From Onishia niordana (GTDB lineage Bacteria; Pseudomonadota; Gammaproteobacteria; Pseudomonadales; Halomonadaceae), in NCBI RefSeq assembly GCF_004798965.1, contig NZ_SDSD01000004.1, forward strand, positions 248,001 through 312,000: DNA of 64,000 nucleotides, written 5' to 3'. The notes beneath the pieces are model-generated. The model searched no databases and had not been told where the DNA came from. It worked only from the letters and a program-made list of their open reading frames with translations. Positions 20,250 to 33,492 of the stretch are shown piece by piece (position 1 is the first letter of the stretch; each line of letters opens with the position of its first letter). Made by a program: the position numbers and the translations under genes.

Positions 20250-20291
20250 ACCTCGCTTGTAACGAATCGCACCTCGCTTGTAGCGAATCGC
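20250..20291 (+). promoter_or_regulatory. Tandem 21-bp direct repeats, ArgR-like operator
   Basis: ACCTCGCTTGTAACGAATCGC is followed at once by the same 21 bases with one change (A to G). Each unit fits the Pseudomonas-type ArgR half-site TGTCGC-N8-AA-N5 (here CCTCGC, N8, AA, N5), whose full length is exactly 21 and which also occurs as two direct repeats. It lies 168 bases before carA, which supplies carbamoyl phosphate for arginine. The TG of the consensus is CC here, so the identification is probable, not certain. Confidence 0.55.
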
Positions 20292-20312
20292 GCCAGCAAG
20301 CATTACGAGTGA

Positions 20313-20414
20313 ATGACAGCAAGCGGGATGAAACCGGTTCTCCGGGTTTCGTCCCGCTTTTTTACGAGCCGCAGGAAGCGCCCGTTGCCAAAAACACCAG
20401 TTGTCGGACGATGA
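20313..20414 (+). CDS. Possible Arg-rich leader peptide of carAB
   Basis: 33 codons from ATG 20313, overlapping the terminator at 20321-20363. Seven of the 33 residues are Arg, including SRRKR just after the hairpin, and the first Arg codon lies in the right arm of the stem. A ribosome stalled for arginine would hold the hairpin open. The ribosome-binding site is weak. An overlapping GTG frame from 20310 is a competing possibility. The carAB leader of Pseudomonas aeruginosa is, as I recall, also described with a leader peptide and attenuator. Confidence 0.3.
   Translation: MTASGMKPVLRVSSRFFTSRRKRPLPKTPVVGR
20321..20363 (+). terminator. Intrinsic terminator (attenuator) in the carA leader
   Basis: AAGCGGGATGAAACC (20321-20335) pairs with GGTTTCGTCCCGCTT (20345-20359) and TTTTTT follows: a strong terminator in the leader. 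The 21-bp operator repeats lie before it and carA 96 bases after it. If transcription starts at the operator it must pass this site, so attenuation is likely. Alternatively it just ends dapB transcription, with a separate carA promoter further down. Confidence 0.75.
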
Positions 20415-20458
20415 GGCCGTTGCCCCTGGCGGCCTCCTGAGCTTGGGAGGAAGTTGCG

Positions 20459-21604
20459 TTGAACAAACCCGCGATATTGGCCTTGGAAGATGGCAGCGTG
20501 TTCCATGGCACCGCGATCGGCGCCGATGGGCAAACCAGCGGTGAAGTGGTGTTCAATACCGCCATGACCGGCTATCAAGAAATTCTCACCGACCCCTCCT
20601 ACACTCGACAGATCGTCACCCTCACTTATCCCCATATCGGCAATACCGGCGTCAATGCAGAGGACGTCGAATCCGGCGCCATCGCCGCTGCCGGCCTGGT
20701 GATCCGCGATCTGCCGCTGCTGGCCAGCAGCTTTCGTAGCGAGCAGCGTCTCGATGACTACCTGAAGAGCCAGAATGTGCTTGGCATCGCCGATATCGAT
20801 ACCCGGCGGCTGACCCGCATCCTGCGCGACAAGGGGGCCCAGAATGGCGCGATTCTCGCCGGGACCGAGGCCGAGGGCGATGAGGCCGTCGAGCGGGCCC
20901 TGGCTGCGGCCAAGGCCTTTCCCGGGCTCAAGGGCATGGATCTGGCCAAGGTGGTGTCCTGCCAGAGCGCCTATGAGTGGAGCGAAGGCGAGTGGGCGCT
21001 GGGTGAAGGCTATGCCGATACCACGGCAAGCGAGCGTCCCTTCCATGTGGTCGCCTACGATTTCGGCGTCAAGCACAACATCCTGCGGATGCTGGCGTCT
21101 CGCGGTTGCCGCCTGACTGTGGTGCCGGCCCAGACTCCTGCCACCGAGGTGCTGGCGCTGAACCCGGACGGTGTCTTCCTGGCCAATGGCCCGGGTGACC
21201 CCGAGCCCTGCGACTACGCGATTACCGCTATCCGCGAGATCCTCGACACCGAGCTGCCGGTGTTCGGTATCTGCCTGGGGCATCAGTTGCTGGCGCTGGC
21301 CAGTGGGGCCAAGACCGCCAAGATGAAGTTTGGCCACCACGGCGCTAACCATCCGGTGCAGGATCTGGACTCCGGCCAGGTGATGATCACCAGCCAGAAC
21401 CACGGCTTCGCCGCCGATGAGGCAAGCCTGCCGGATACCCTGCGGGCGACCCATCGCTCGCTGTTCGATGGCTCGTTGCAGGGCATCGAGCGCACCGACC
21501 GGCCGGCCTTCAGTTTCCAGGGTCACCCCGAGGCGAGCCCCGGCCCGCGCGATGTCGCGCCGCTATTCGACAAGTTCGTTGCCCTGATGCAGGCGCGCCG
21601 CTAG
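20459..21604 (+). CDS. carA: Carbamoyl-phosphate synthase, small (glutaminase) subunit
   Basis: 381 aa. Hydrolyses glutamine and passes ammonia to CarB. N-terminal half with the family start [14 protein letters not shown]-terminal class I amidotransferase with the nucleophile in [13 protein letters not shown] and the His/Glu pair in GHPEASPGP. The start is TTG at 20459, placed 8 bases after GGGAGG; no ATG or GTG fits the conserved N-terminus. Followed by carB after 55 bases. Confidence 0.96.
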   Translation: MNKPAILALEDGSVFHGTAIGADGQTSGEVVFNTAMTGYQEILTDPSYTRQIVTLTYPHIGNTGVNAEDVESGAIAAAGLVIRDLPLLASSFRSEQRLDDYLKSQNVLGIADIDTRRLTRILRDKGAQNGAILAGTEAEGDEAVERALAAAKAFPGLKGMDLAKVVSCQSAYEWSEGEWALGEGYADTTASERPFHVVAYDFGVKHNILRMLASRGCRLTVVPAQTPATEVLALNPDGVFLANGPGDPEPCDYAITAIREILDTELPVFGICLGHQLLALASGAKTAKMKFGHHGANHPVQDLDSGQVMITSQNHGFAADEASLPDTLRATHRSLFDGSLQGIERTDRPAFSFQGHPEASPGPRDVAPLFDKFVALMQARR

Positions 21605-21659
21605 GCGTCCCTGTTCGATCGCGCCGTCGTCTGTCACCTTTTTTTCTGCGGGAAACGTC

Positions 21660-24886
<3,227 letters not shown>

Positions 24887-24890
<4 letters not shown>

Positions 24891-25363
24891 ACAAGGTCCC
24901 GATGACCGTGGACGGCGAGACAAGCCTGCGTAAAGAGCTCGAACAGCTCAAGAGCGTGGAGCGCCCAGAGGTGATCGCCGCCATTGCCGAGGCCCGTGAA
25001 CACGGCGATCTCAAGGAGAACGCCGAATACCATGCCGCTCGTGAGCAGCAAGGCTTTATCGAAGGACGCATTCAGGAGATCGAGGGCAAGCTCTCGGTCT
25101 CCCAGGTGATCGACGTCACTAAACTGCCCAAGACCGGCAAGGTGATCTTTGGCGTGACCGTCGACCTGATCAACCTGGATAACGACGAGGAAGTGCGCTA
25201 CCGGATCGTTGGCGAGGACGAGGCCGATATCAAGTCGGGCCGAATTTCGGTGACGTCCCCCATCGCCCGCGCCCTGATCGGCAAGGAAGAAGGCGACGTG
25301 GTCGTGGTCAAGACGCCGGGTGGCGATGTCGAATACGAGATCGGCAGCGTCGAGCACCTCTGA
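24887..25363 (+). CDS. greA: Transcription elongation factor GreA
   Basis: 158 aa. Rescues backtracked RNA polymerase by stimulating transcript cleavage. N-terminal coiled-coil finger ([38 protein letters not shown], with the acidic D and E at the tip), C-terminal FKBP-like domain ([17 protein letters not shown]). ATG overlaps the carB stop by four bases, so it is translationally coupled to carAB; the 24 codons upstream in the same frame belong to the carB shadow. Confidence 0.97.
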
Positions 25364-25456
25364 TCGCGAGATGCCACAGCGGTGGTGCAGAGATGTCTCT
25401 TTGTACCGCCAGGCACCAGGGCTCAGCGCGGTATCGAGTCCTGATGCGATAGCCAC

Positions 25457-25488
25457 AAAAAAGCCCGCGACAGTGTCGCGGGCTTTTT
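25457..25488. terminator. Bidirectional terminator between greA and yhbY
   Basis: AAAAAAGCCCGCGAC (25457-25471) pairs with GTCGCGGGCTTTTT (25475-25488). A-run on one side and T-run on the other, between convergent genes. Confidence 0.85.
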
Positions 25489-25520
25489 CATGAGGCGTCG
25501 AGCGCTCGCGGTATGCTGAT

Positions 25521-25847
25521 CTAGCGGCGGCCGTGGTGTTCCTCGAAGCGCTTGATATTGGAGAGCTTCGGGTTGGCCTTGGGGTTGGCGCGGTAGAGCA
25601 GCACCATCTTGCCGATGCTCTGCACATTCTCGGCGCGCGAGTTCTTGACCAGTGCCTCAATGACGGCGGCACGATCATCGCGCTCAGGGATAGCCAGTTT
25701 GACCTTGATCAGCTCATGGTCGCCCAGGGCGCGGTCGAGTTCCGCCAGCACGCCCTCGGAGATACCGTTCTCGGAGACGGTAACGACCGGGTTGAGGTGG
25801 TGGCCGATGCTGCGCATTGCTTTCTTTTGTGCCTGTGACAAGCTCAT
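25521..25847 (-). CDS. yhbY: CRM-domain ribosome-assembly RNA-binding protein YhbY
   Basis: 108 aa, nearly all one CRM (KH-like) RNA-binding domain: LSQAQKKAMRSIGHHLNPVVTVSENG at the start and the family's GxxG-like loop region later; QSIGKMVLLYR near the end. It associates with pre-50S ribosomes. ATG 25847 gives the conserved N-terminus; the longer frame adds 15 unlike residues. Divergent from rlmE, as in E. coli. Confidence 0.93.
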   Translation of the reverse strand: MSLSQAQKKAMRSIGHHLNPVVTVSENGISEGVLAELDRALGDHELIKVKLAIPERDDRAAVIEALVKNSRAENVQSIGKMVLLYRANPKANPKLSNIKRFEEHHGRR

Positions 25848-25980
25848 GATATCTTGAACGTTCCGGTTGTGCTGGCAGGTTATACTGAACACGCCATGGT
25901 ACGTGGATTATTCTCTGCGCGAAAGCCATGCGACCGGCCCCTTCTGTTTATTCGATTCCCCAAGCATTTCAGGTGATGAC

Positions 25981-26643
25981 GTGGCACGCTCCACCAGCTC
26001 CAAGAGTGCCGGGTCACGCGGTGGCCAGGCCAGCAAGACCAGTGGTAACTGGCTAAAGGAACACTTCGACGACCAGTACGTGCAGCGTTCCTGGCAAGAC
26101 GGGTATCGCAGTCGCGCCAGCTACAAGCTGCTCGAACTGGATGCCAAGGACAAGCTGTTCAAGCCGGGCATGACGGTGATTGATCTGGGTGCGGCGCCGG
26201 GTGGCTGGAGCCAGGTGGCGGCCGAGAAGGTGGGCGAACGTGGCCTGGTGATCGCCTCCGATATTCTCGAGATGGATGCCTTGGCCGATGTGACCTTTCA
26301 TCAGGGGGACTTCACCGAGGAGGCGGTGCTCGAGGCGATTCTGGAAACGCTCGGTGAACGGCGTGTGGACCTTGTGATGTCGGACATGGCCCCCAATATG
26401 AGTGGTATGGCGGCCATCGATCAGCCACAGGCAATGTATCTGGTCGAATTGGCTCTGGATCTGGCTCGCCAGACGCTTTCGCCCGGCGGCCGCTTCGTGG
26501 CCAAGGTGTTTCAGGGTGAAGGCTTTGATGCCTACCTCAAGGATCTGCGCAGTAGCTTCAACAAGGTCATGACGCGCAAGCCAGAAGCGTCTCGCGCACG
26601 TTCGCGCGAGGTCTACCTGCTGGCAGATGGTTTCCGCGGCTGA
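25981..26643 (+). CDS. rlmE: 23S rRNA (uridine-2'-O)-methyltransferase RlmE (RrmJ/FtsJ)
   Basis: 220 aa. Methylates U2552 of the 23S A loop. SAM motif [19 protein letters not shown], Asp of the tetrad in [11 protein letters not shown], and catalytic Lys in [11 protein letters not shown]-terminal [19 protein letters not shown] is diagnostic. The start is GTG 25981 with AGGTGA 4 bases before it; the preceding 38 open codons do not look like family sequence. ftsH follows, the standard rlmE-ftsH pair, but 292 bases apart. Confidence 0.95.
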   Translation: MARSTSSKSAGSRGGQASKTSGNWLKEHFDDQYVQRSWQDGYRSRASYKLLELDAKDKLFKPGMTVIDLGAAPGGWSQVAAEKVGERGLVIASDILEMDALADVTFHQGDFTEEAVLEAILETLGERRVDLVMSDMAPNMSGMAAIDQPQAMYLVELALDLARQTLSPGGRFVAKVFQGEGFDAYLKDLRSSFNKVMTRKPEASRARSREVYLLADGFRG

Positions 26644-26935
26644 CCCTTTGCAGCAGGCCTCTTGTGACAGGTCGTTGGCACCAGGTTTTTCGTAACTAAG
26701 AGCCTTCGCGATAGACCTCTTCGCGCAGGTCTCCTAGAGAGTATGTCGATGAGTGGCGGGAACGATGGTCGTCGCTCTGCCATAGTGACTGGCTATGGCT
26801 CTCATGTACGGACACGTACTGACGAGTGTGCGATGCTTAGCCACAGTGGCACCGGGTGGTTGAACACTCTGAGCTCCTGTAGTGTCGAATGCATAACCAC
26901 GCTTGCAGTTTGATTTCAGCAATGAGGGTATTCCC

Positions 26936-28927
26936 TTGAATGATATGGCGAAGAATCTGATCCTGTGGTTGGTCATCGCGGCAGTGCTGCTGACGGTGTT
27001 CAACAACTTCAGTGTCGAGAACTCACCGCAGACGATGAACTACTCCCAGTTCGTCCAGCAGGTGCAGAACCAGCAGGTCCGCACGGTCACCATCGATGGC
27101 TATACCATCTCGGGTGAGCGCACCGACGGATCGGATTTCCAGACCATTCGGCCGTCGGCAGAAGATCCCAAGTTGATGGATGATCTGCTGGCCAACGACG
27201 TGACGGTGGTGGGCAAGAAGCCCGAAGAGCAGAGCCTGTGGACGCGGCTACTGATCGCCAGTTTCCCGATCCTGATCATCCTGGCCATTTTCATCTTCTT
27301 CATGCGTCAGATGCAGGGGGGTGCCGGCGGCAAGGGCGGGCCAATGAGCTTTGGCAAGTCCAAGGCCAAGCTGCTTTCCAATGACCAGATCAAGACCACC
27401 TTTGCCGATGTCGCCGGCTGCGATGAGGCCAAGGAAGAGGTCGAAGAGCTGGTGGATTTCCTGCGTGATCCCTCCAAGTTCCAGCGTCTCGGTGGCACTA
27501 TTCCCCGCGGTGTGCTGATGGTGGGGCCGCCGGGTACCGGTAAGACTCTGCTTGCCAAATCCATCGCCGGCGAGGCCAAGGTTCCCTTCTTCTCGATTTC
27601 CGGTTCCGACTTCGTCGAGATGTTCGTGGGTGTCGGCGCGTCCCGTGTGCGTGACATGTTCGAGCAGGCCAAGAAGCAGGCGCCCTGCATCATCTTCATC
27701 GATGAAATCGATGCCGTGGGCCGCTCGCGTGGCGCCGGCATGGGCGGCGGTAACGACGAGCGCGAGCAGACGCTGAACCAGCTGCTGGTCGAAATGGACG
27801 GCTTCGAGGCCAATGAAGGCGTCATCGTCATCGCCGCCACCAACCGTCCCGACGTCCTCGACCCGGCGCTGCTGCGTCCGGGCCGCTTCGACCGTCAGGT
27901 CACGGTCGGGCTGCCGGATATCCGCGGTCGCGAACACATCCTGGGTGTGCACCTGCGCAAGGTGCCGCTGGCCGATGATGTCAAACCATCGCTGATCGCA
28001 CGCGGTACCCCGGGCTTCTCCGGTGCCGATCTTGCCAACCTGGTCAACGAGGCGGCCCTGTTCGCGGCGCGTCGCAATCGGCGTCTGGTGGGCATGGAAG
28101 AGCTCGATCTCGCTAAAGACAAGATCATGATGGGCTCCGAGCGCAAGTCGATGGTCATGACCGACAAGGAAAAGCTCAATACGGCTTACCACGAGTCCGG
28201 TCACGCCATCATCGGTCTGGTGATGCCGGAACATGACCCGGTCTACAAGGTCACCATCATTCCCCGTGGACGAGCGCTCGGCGTGACCATGTTCCTCCCC
28301 GAGGAAGATCGCTATAGCCTGTCCCGTCAGCAGATCATCAGTCAGATCTGCTCGCTGTTCGGCGGCCGGCTGGCCGAGGAGATGACGCTTGGCCCGAACG
28401 GCGTCACCACCGGGGCGTCCAACGATATCAAGCGCGCCACCGAGCTTGCCCACAATATGGTAGCCAAGTGGGGCCTGTCCGAAGAGATGGGGCCGATCAT
28501 GTACGACGAGGATGAGTCACATCAGTTCCTCGGCGGTGGCGGCCAGGGCGGCGGCAAGTTCAAGTCCGGCGATACCACCACCAAGCTTGATCATGAGGTG
28601 CGCCGGATCATCGATGGTTGCTACGCGGAGGCCAAGCAGATCCTCGAAGACAACCGCGACAAGCTCGATGCCATGGCCGAGGCGCTGATGCAGTTCGAGA
28701 CCATCGATGCCGATCAGCTCGCCGACATCATGAACGGGCGTCCGCCGCGGCCGCCCAAGGATTGGGATGATGAAGGCGGCAGCGGGTCTCCGGTCGGCGG
28801 TGCGCCCAGCGCGGATGAGGCGTCCGACAAGAGCGAAGAGCAGGACACCTCGTCTGACTCGGATGAGGACGATGATGAGCCAAATCGTCGTCCCTCCGAT
28901 CCCCTGGGTGGCCCGGCAGGCCATTGA
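26936..28927 (+). CDS. ftsH: Membrane-anchored AAA protease FtsH
   Basis: 663 aa. Two N-terminal membrane helices (about 5-25 and 100-122) around a periplasmic segment; AAA domain with Walker A GPPGTGKT, pore loop FVGVGA and Walker [12 protein letters not shown]; zinc protease with HESGH. The C-terminus is long, acidic and Ser/Asp-rich. The start is TTG 26936, 7 bases after GAGGG, giving [12 protein letters not shown]; the ATG three codons later (MAKN) is a weaker choice. Confidence 0.96.
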   Translation: MNDMAKNLILWLVIAAVLLTVFNNFSVENSPQTMNYSQFVQQVQNQQVRTVTIDGYTISGERTDGSDFQTIRPSAEDPKLMDDLLANDVTVVGKKPEEQSLWTRLLIASFPILIILAIFIFFMRQMQGGAGGKGGPMSFGKSKAKLLSNDQIKTTFADVAGCDEAKEEVEELVDFLRDPSKFQRLGGTIPRGVLMVGPPGTGKTLLAKSIAGEAKVPFFSISGSDFVEMFVGVGASRVRDMFEQAKKQAPCIIFIDEIDAVGRSRGAGMGGGNDEREQTLNQLLVEMDGFEANEGVIVIAATNRPDVLDPALLRPGRFDRQVTVGLPDIRGREHILGVHLRKVPLADDVKPSLIARGTPGFSGADLANLVNEAALFAARRNRRLVGMEELDLAKDKIMMGSERKSMVMTDKEKLNTAYHESGHAIIGLVMPEHDPVYKVTIIPRGRALGVTMFLPEEDRYSLSRQQIISQICSLFGGRLAEEMTLGPNGVTTGASNDIKRATELAHNMVAKWGLSEEMGPIMYDEDESHQFLGGGGQGGGKFKSGDTTTKLDHEVRRIIDGCYAEAKQILEDNRDKLDAMAEALMQFETIDADQLADIMNGRPPRPPKDWDDEGGSGSPVGGAPSADEASDKSEEQDTSSDSDEDDDEPNRRPSDPLGGPAGH

Positions 28928-28950
28928 GGCAGGGTTTCCCAGCAAGTAAA

Positions 28951-28973
28951 CGAGGCGCCCCTAGTGGGCGCCT
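28951..28973 (+). terminator. Terminator after ftsH
   Basis: GAGGCGCCC (28951-28959) pairs with GGGCGCCTC (28965-28973), followed by TTGCGTTTATT, 24 bases after ftsH. Confidence 0.65.
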
Positions 28974-29050
28974 CTTGCGTTTATTGGGTATCATGCCCAC
29001 CAGCATCCCCCGCGCGGGGCCAATCGCCAGTCAGCAGGACCAATCAAGCC

Positions 29051-29914
29051 ATGAGTGACGGACAAGGCGCCAGCGCGCTGCAATGCGGCCGGCATCGTCT
29101 GGATATTTCCTATCCCCGCGTAATGGGGATCCTCAATGTAACCCCGGATTCTTTCTCCGACGGTGGGCAGCACGTGTCCATCGATGATGCGCTGCGTCAT
29201 GCCGAGCGCATGCTGGCCGAGGGCGCGGCGATCATCGACGTGGGAGGCGAGTCGACCCGCCCGGGCGCCGTCGAGGTACCGCTTCAGCAGGAGCTGGACC
29301 GGGTCTCGCCGGTCGTCGAGCGGCTGGTGCGTGAGCTCGATGCGCTGGTGTCGGTCGATACCAGCGCTCCCGAGGTGATGCGCGAGACAACGGCGTTGGG
29401 CGCGGGGATGCTCAATGACGTGCGAGGCCTGCGCCGCGAGGGCGCCTTGAGTGCCGCGGCGCGCAGTGGCCTGCCGGTGTGCGTGATGCACATGATAGGT
29501 GAGCCTGACGATATGCAGCACTCGCCGGGTTACGAGCAGCCGGTGGAAGAGGCCGTGGCGGCCTTTCTCGAGGAGCGTATTCGTGCCTGCGAGGCGGCGG
29601 GGCTGCGTCGCGAAAGACTGATCCTCGACCCGGGATTTGGTTTTGGCAAGAGCGTCGAGCACAACCTGCGGTTGTTCAATCGCATGGCGGAGCTTAAGAA
29701 ACTGGGGCTGCCGATTCTCGCCGGCATGTCGCGCAAGAGCATGATTGGTAAAGTGCTTGAGCGTCCGGTGGAAGAACGATTGCCGGGCAGCCTGGCATTG
29801 GCGGCCTTGGCCGTGGAACGAGGCGCACGGATTCTGCGCGTTCACGATGTGGGGCCTAGTGTGGATGCCGTGAACATGACCTGGGCCGTAATGGAGGAGG
29901 GCTTTACCTCATGA
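29051..29914 (+). CDS. folP: Dihydropteroate synthase
   Basis: 287 aa. Joins p-aminobenzoate to the pterin pyrophosphate in folate synthesis; the sulfonamide target. Motifs: [44 protein letters not shown], and [10 protein letters not shown] with the catalytic Arg/Lys. ATG 29051 gives the usual length; the ribosome-binding site is weak. Its TGA overlaps the glmM ATG (ATGA), so the two are coupled. Confidence 0.96.
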   Translation: MSDGQGASALQCGRHRLDISYPRVMGILNVTPDSFSDGGQHVSIDDALRHAERMLAEGAAIIDVGGESTRPGAVEVPLQQELDRVSPVVERLVRELDALVSVDTSAPEVMRETTALGAGMLNDVRGLRREGALSAAARSGLPVCVMHMIGEPDDMQHSPGYEQPVEEAVAAFLEERIRACEAAGLRRERLILDPGFGFGKSVEHNLRLFNRMAELKKLGLPILAGMSRKSMIGKVLERPVEERLPGSLALAALAVERGARILRVHDVGPSVDAVNMTWAVMEEGFTS

Positions 29915-31257
29915 GCAGACGTTATTTTGGCACCGACGGCATTCGCGGGACCGTCGGTGATTACCCGATCACCCCTGATTTCATGCTCAAGCTGGGATGG
30001 GCCATGGGGCGCGTGCTGGGTCGGGAAGGTCGCACCAAGGTGTTGATCGGCAAGGACACCCGGATATCCGGCTACATGTTTGAATCGGCGCTTGAGTCAG
30101 GGCTTTCGGCAGCCGGCGTCGATGTTTCGCTGCTGGGGCCGATGCCAACGCCGGCCATCGCCTATCTGACCCGCACCTTTCGGGCGCATGCTGGCATCGT
30201 CATTTCAGCCTCGCACAATCATTTTGAGGACAACGGCATCAAGTTCTTCTCCGCCGAAGGTGCCAAGCTTCCCGATGAGATCGAGGAGCGTATCGAAGAG
30301 ATGCTTGAGGCGCCGCTGACCACGGTAGCGCCGCACCGGCTCGGCAAGGCAGTACGGATCGATGACGCCCCGGGCCGCTATATCGAATTCTGCAAGTCGA
30401 CGGTGCCTGACAGGGTCAGTCTTCATGGCTTGAAGATCGTCCTCGACTGCGCCCATGGCGCGACCTATCACATCGCGCCCAGCGTCTTTCGTGAGCTCGG
30501 GGCCGAGGTCAGTGTGGTGGGGGGCAATCCCGACGGCCTCAACATCAATCACGAGGTCGGCTCGACCCACCCGGCAAGCCTACGGGCAGCCGTGATTTCT
30601 CAGGGCGCCGATCTGGGCATCGCCTTCGATGGTGACGGCGACCGTGTGCTGCTGGTCGATGCCGACGGCCGCGAGCTCGACGGCGATGACATCCTTTACC
30701 TGATTGCCCGCGACCGCCATGCCCGCGGTGAGCTGGGTGGCGGGGTCGTCGGCACCCTGATGTCGAACTTTGGCCTCGCCGCGGCTCTCGAGGCGCTCGA
30801 GATTCCCTTCGAGCGTGCCAAGGTCGGCGATCGCTATGTGATCGAGCGTCTGGTGGCTAACGGCTGGCAGTTGGGCGGTGAGTCCTCAGGCCATATCGTC
30901 TGCGGGCATATTCAGACCACGGGCGACGGTATCGTCTCTGCGCTGCAGGTGCTGGCCATCATGGTGCGCGAGGGGCAGACGCTTGCCAAGCTACTGGGCG
31001 GTTTCGAGAAGGCCCCTCAGGCGCTGGTCAACGTGCGCCTTCCCGCCGACGCTGACCGCAGTGCGCTAATGGCCAGCGAATCGCTCAAGCAGGCCGTTGC
31101 CAGCGTCGAGGCCGAGCTCGGCGATGAGGGGCGTGTCCTGTTGCGCCCCTCAGGTACCGAGCCGCTGATTCGGGTGATGGTCGAGGGGCGGCCTCACCTG
31201 GACGTGGAAGGCCTGGCACGGCGGCTGGCGCACGAGGTCGAGTCGCTGGTCGGATGA
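29911..31257 (+). CDS. glmM: Phosphoglucosamine mutase
   Basis: 448 aa. Converts glucosamine-6-phosphate to the 1-phosphate for peptidoglycan and LPS. Active serine S101 in [15 protein letters not shown], metal loop FDGDGDRVL, sugar loop GGESSGH, and phosphate loop [15 protein letters not shown]. The order ftsH-folP-glmM-tpiA-secG is standard for gammaproteobacteria. Confidence 0.97.
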   Translation: MSRRYFGTDGIRGTVGDYPITPDFMLKLGWAMGRVLGREGRTKVLIGKDTRISGYMFESALESGLSAAGVDVSLLGPMPTPAIAYLTRTFRAHAGIVISASHNHFEDNGIKFFSAEGAKLPDEIEERIEEMLEAPLTTVAPHRLGKAVRIDDAPGRYIEFCKSTVPDRVSLHGLKIVLDCAHGATYHIAPSVFRELGAEVSVVGGNPDGLNINHEVGSTHPASLRAAVISQGADLGIAFDGDGDRVLLVDADGRELDGDDILYLIARDRHARGELGGGVVGTLMSNFGLAAALEALEIPFERAKVGDRYVIERLVANGWQLGGESSGHIVCGHIQTTGDGIVSALQVLAIMVREGQTLAKLLGGFEKAPQALVNVRLPADADRSALMASESLKQAVASVEAELGDEGRVLLRPSGTEPLIRVMVEGRPHLDVEGLARRLAHEVESLVG

Positions 31258-31357
31258 TGCCGCCACAGGCGGATGGCCGGCATGCCTTGTGGTCTGCCGG
31301 TTGTCATGCTATGAGCGCTCCTATACCATTTCGCACCACCTTGAAAGAGGATCGTCT

Positions 31358-32107
31358 ATGCGTACGCCGCTGATTGCCGGCAACTGGAAGATGAATGGCT
31401 CGCTGGCCCTGGTCGATGCCTTTGCTCAGGCGGTTGCTGAGCGCGGCCTTCCGGCGAAGGTCGATGTGGCGCTGATGCTGCCTGCGCCCTATTTGCAGGC
31501 CGCTCATCAGGCCTTTGCCGGCCTGCCTGTTGCGCTGGGTGGCCAGACGCTTTATCACCAGCAGAGTGGGGCCTTCACCGGCGAGGTCAGCGGCAGCATG
31601 CTCCGCGACTGCGGTGCGCACTACGTACTGGTGGGTCACTCCGAGCGGCGCGAGCTGTTTGGAGAGGACGATGCTGAGGTGCTCTCGAGAGTTCGGGCGG
31701 CTCTCTCAGCCGGGCTGACGCCGGTGCTGTGTGTCGGTGAGACGCTGGCTGAGCGAGACGCCGGTCGCACCGAAGATGTCGTGCTTGGGCAGCTGGCGGC
31801 GGTCTTTGACGCACTCGCGCCGGACGACCGTTCACGACTGGTCGTTGCCTATGAGCCGGTCTGGGCGATCGGTACCGGGCGAACCGCGACGCCCGAGCAG
31901 GCTCAGCAGGTGCATGCGGCGCTTCGTGCGCATATTGTGACCTATGATGCGACGCTGGCCGACAGCCTGCGTCTGTTGTACGGCGGCAGCATGAAAGCTG
32001 CCAACGCCGCCGAGCTGCTCGCGCAGCCGGACATCGACGGCGGCCTGGTAGGAGGAGCCTCCCTCCAGGCCGACGATTTTCTAGCCATTTGCCAGTCAGC
32101 AGGTTGA
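31358..32107 (+). CDS. tpiA: Triosephosphate isomerase
   Basis: 249 aa, one TIM barrel. Interconverts dihydroxyacetone phosphate and glyceraldehyde-3-phosphate. Active-site residues: Lys in AGNWKMNG, His in VGHSERRE, Glu in [11 protein letters not shown]; phosphate loop [14 protein letters not shown] 31358 has GAGGAT just before it; the extra upstream codons of the frame are not family sequence. Confidence 0.97.
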   Translation: MRTPLIAGNWKMNGSLALVDAFAQAVAERGLPAKVDVALMLPAPYLQAAHQAFAGLPVALGGQTLYHQQSGAFTGEVSGSMLRDCGAHYVLVGHSERRELFGEDDAEVLSRVRAALSAGLTPVLCVGETLAERDAGRTEDVVLGQLAAVFDALAPDDRSRLVVAYEPVWAIGTGRTATPEQAQQVHAALRAHIVTYDATLADSLRLLYGGSMKAANAAELLAQPDIDGGLVGGASLQADDFLAICQSAG

Positions 32108-32111
32108 ATCC

Positions 32112-32471
32112 ATGCAAGTTGCATTTCTCATGATCCACGTGGCGATTGCCATCGCCTTGGTCGTTCTCGTCCTGCTGCAGCAGGGCAAGGGCGCCGATGC
32201 CGGCGCCTCTTTCGGTGGCGGTGCTTCACAGACCGTGTTCGGGTCTCGCGGCAGCGGCAGCTTCCTGTCCAAGTTTACGGGGCTGCTGGCCGTGGGATTC
32301 TTCGCGACCTCGCTGACGCTTGCTTATTTCGCCTCCGAGGCGGGCCAGGCCCCTGAGGCCGGCATCCCTGACGCCAAGGTCGTAGAGCAGCAAAATAACG
32401 TGCCGACCCTTGACGATTCCTCATCTAATATGGATAATACTGCGCCAGTGCTAGAGGAGAACGGCAGCTAA
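32112..32471 (+). CDS. secG: Preprotein translocase subunit SecG
   Basis: 119 aa. Two membrane helices (about 1-22 and 52-72) joined by the conserved loop [28 protein letters not shown]. Accessory subunit of SecYEG. The C-terminal ~45 residues are polar and acidic, as in related halophiles. Directly followed by tRNA-Leu, as in many gammaproteobacteria. Confidence 0.95.
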   Translation: MQVAFLMIHVAIAIALVVLVLLQQGKGADAGASFGGGASQTVFGSRGSGSFLSKFTGLLAVGFFATSLTLAYFASEAGQAPEAGIPDAKVVEQQNNVPTLDDSSSNMDNTAPVLEENGS

Positions 32472-32498
32472 GCCGTCCCCGTTTAGTGCTCCCCTGAT

Positions 32499-32585
32499 GC
32501 CGAAGTGGTGGAATTGGTAGACACGCTATCTTGAGGGGGTAGTGGCCTTACGGTCGTGCGGGTTCAAGTCCCGCCTTCGGCACCA
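32499..32585 (+). tRNA. leuU: tRNA-Leu (GAG)
   Basis: 87 nt with encoded CCA. Acceptor GCCGAAG pairs with CTTCGGC; D-arm TGGTGGAATTGGTAGACAC; anticodon loop TTGAGGG between CTATC and GGTAG gives anticodon GAG; long variable arm; T-arm GGGTTCAAGTCCC. The position after secG is the same as in E. coli leuU. Confidence 0.95.
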
Positions 32586-32710
32586 TCTGAAACGCCTCTT
32601 ATGCCGAGGCCTTCAGTAGCAAGATTGGCATGCAGGCGATGGCCACTTACACGGCAAGATAAGACTTCTTGACGTGAGCTGAAGTGGCAAGTAATATCGC
32701 CGACCTGTGA

Positions 32711-32787
<77 letters not shown>

Positions 32788-32832
32788 TTTAGGCCGTCTA
32801 GAGACGCCAAATGGTCTATAAGGATTCTTGTG

Positions 32833-32861
32833 AAAGGCCCCTTCCAGTGAAGGGGCTTTTT
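32833..32861 (+). terminator. Terminator after the tRNA genes
   Basis: AAAGGCCCCTTC (32833-32844) pairs with GAAGGGGCTTTT (32849-32860), running into T-run, 46 bases after the initiator tRNA. Confidence 0.8.
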
Positions 32862-32990
32862 GTTAGTAGCTCATCTGTTAGCCGTTCCCCTGTTGGCAGC
32901 TTTCTGCTGGCGACACGCCAATCAGCCACCTCGCTTTCTCTTTAACTCCCGGCCAGGTGCCTGACGCAACGGCTGTAGGAGTCTTCGTCT

Positions 32991-33452
32991 GTGGCAATCA
33001 AGGACGCTGCGCTATACGCGTTAATCGAACCGGTGGCCTCCGCCATGGGCTTCGAGCTTTGGGGAATCAACAACCTTTCCCAAGGCAAACACTCCCGTCT
33101 GGTAATTTATATCGATGGTCCCAATGGCGTGACGGTCGACGATTGTGCCGATATCAGTCGTCAGATCAGTGCGGTCATGGACGTCGAAGACCCGATCGCT
33201 GGCGAATACCGACTCGAGGTATCGTCGCCGGGGTTGGATCGGCCGTTGTTCACCCTCGATCATTTCGAGCGCTTCAAGGGGCATGTCGTGGCGATCAAAC
33301 TGCGCACGCCCTTCGATGGTCGGCGCAAGTTCCAGGGACTGCTGGCAGGGATCGAGGAAGACGAAGTGCTGTTGCAGGTTGAAGGCGAGGAGTACTGCTT
33401 TCCCATCGACAGCATCGATCAGGCGCGTGTCGTGCCCCAGTTCGAGGATTGA
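32991..33452 (+). CDS. rimP: Ribosome maturation factor RimP
   Basis: 153 aa. Needed for 30S assembly. N-terminal domain LIEPVASAMGFELWGI; middle GVTVDDCADISRQISAVMDVEDPI and YRLEVSSPGLDRPL are diagnostic; C-terminal Sm-like beta domain. The start is GTG 32991 with AGGAG before it. First gene of rimP-nusA-infB. Confidence 0.95.
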   Translation: MAIKDAALYALIEPVASAMGFELWGINNLSQGKHSRLVIYIDGPNGVTVDDCADISRQISAVMDVEDPIAGEYRLEVSSPGLDRPLFTLDHFERFKGHVVAIKLRTPFDGRRKFQGLLAGIEEDEVLLQVEGEEYCFPIDSIDQARVVPQFED

Positions 33453-33492
33453 GGTCGATGCATAAGGACAGGTTTTCTGGCGAGGCAAAGGC

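Noticed and set aside
20250..20291. Two 21-bp repeats as a CRISPR or phage repeat
   Set aside because: Only two units without spacers; period and internal pattern fit an ArgR operator and the location is a leader of an arginine-related operon.
20234..20440. 68-codon open frame before carA as a gene
   Set aside because: It runs through operator repeats and a terminator with no conserved content; only the shorter ATG leader frame is kept, at low confidence.
26644..26935. Heat-shock promoter or small gene in the 292-base rlmE-ftsH gap
   Set aside because: I could not find a CTTGAAA/CCCCATNT pair or a supported frame; only weak -35/-10 like elements.
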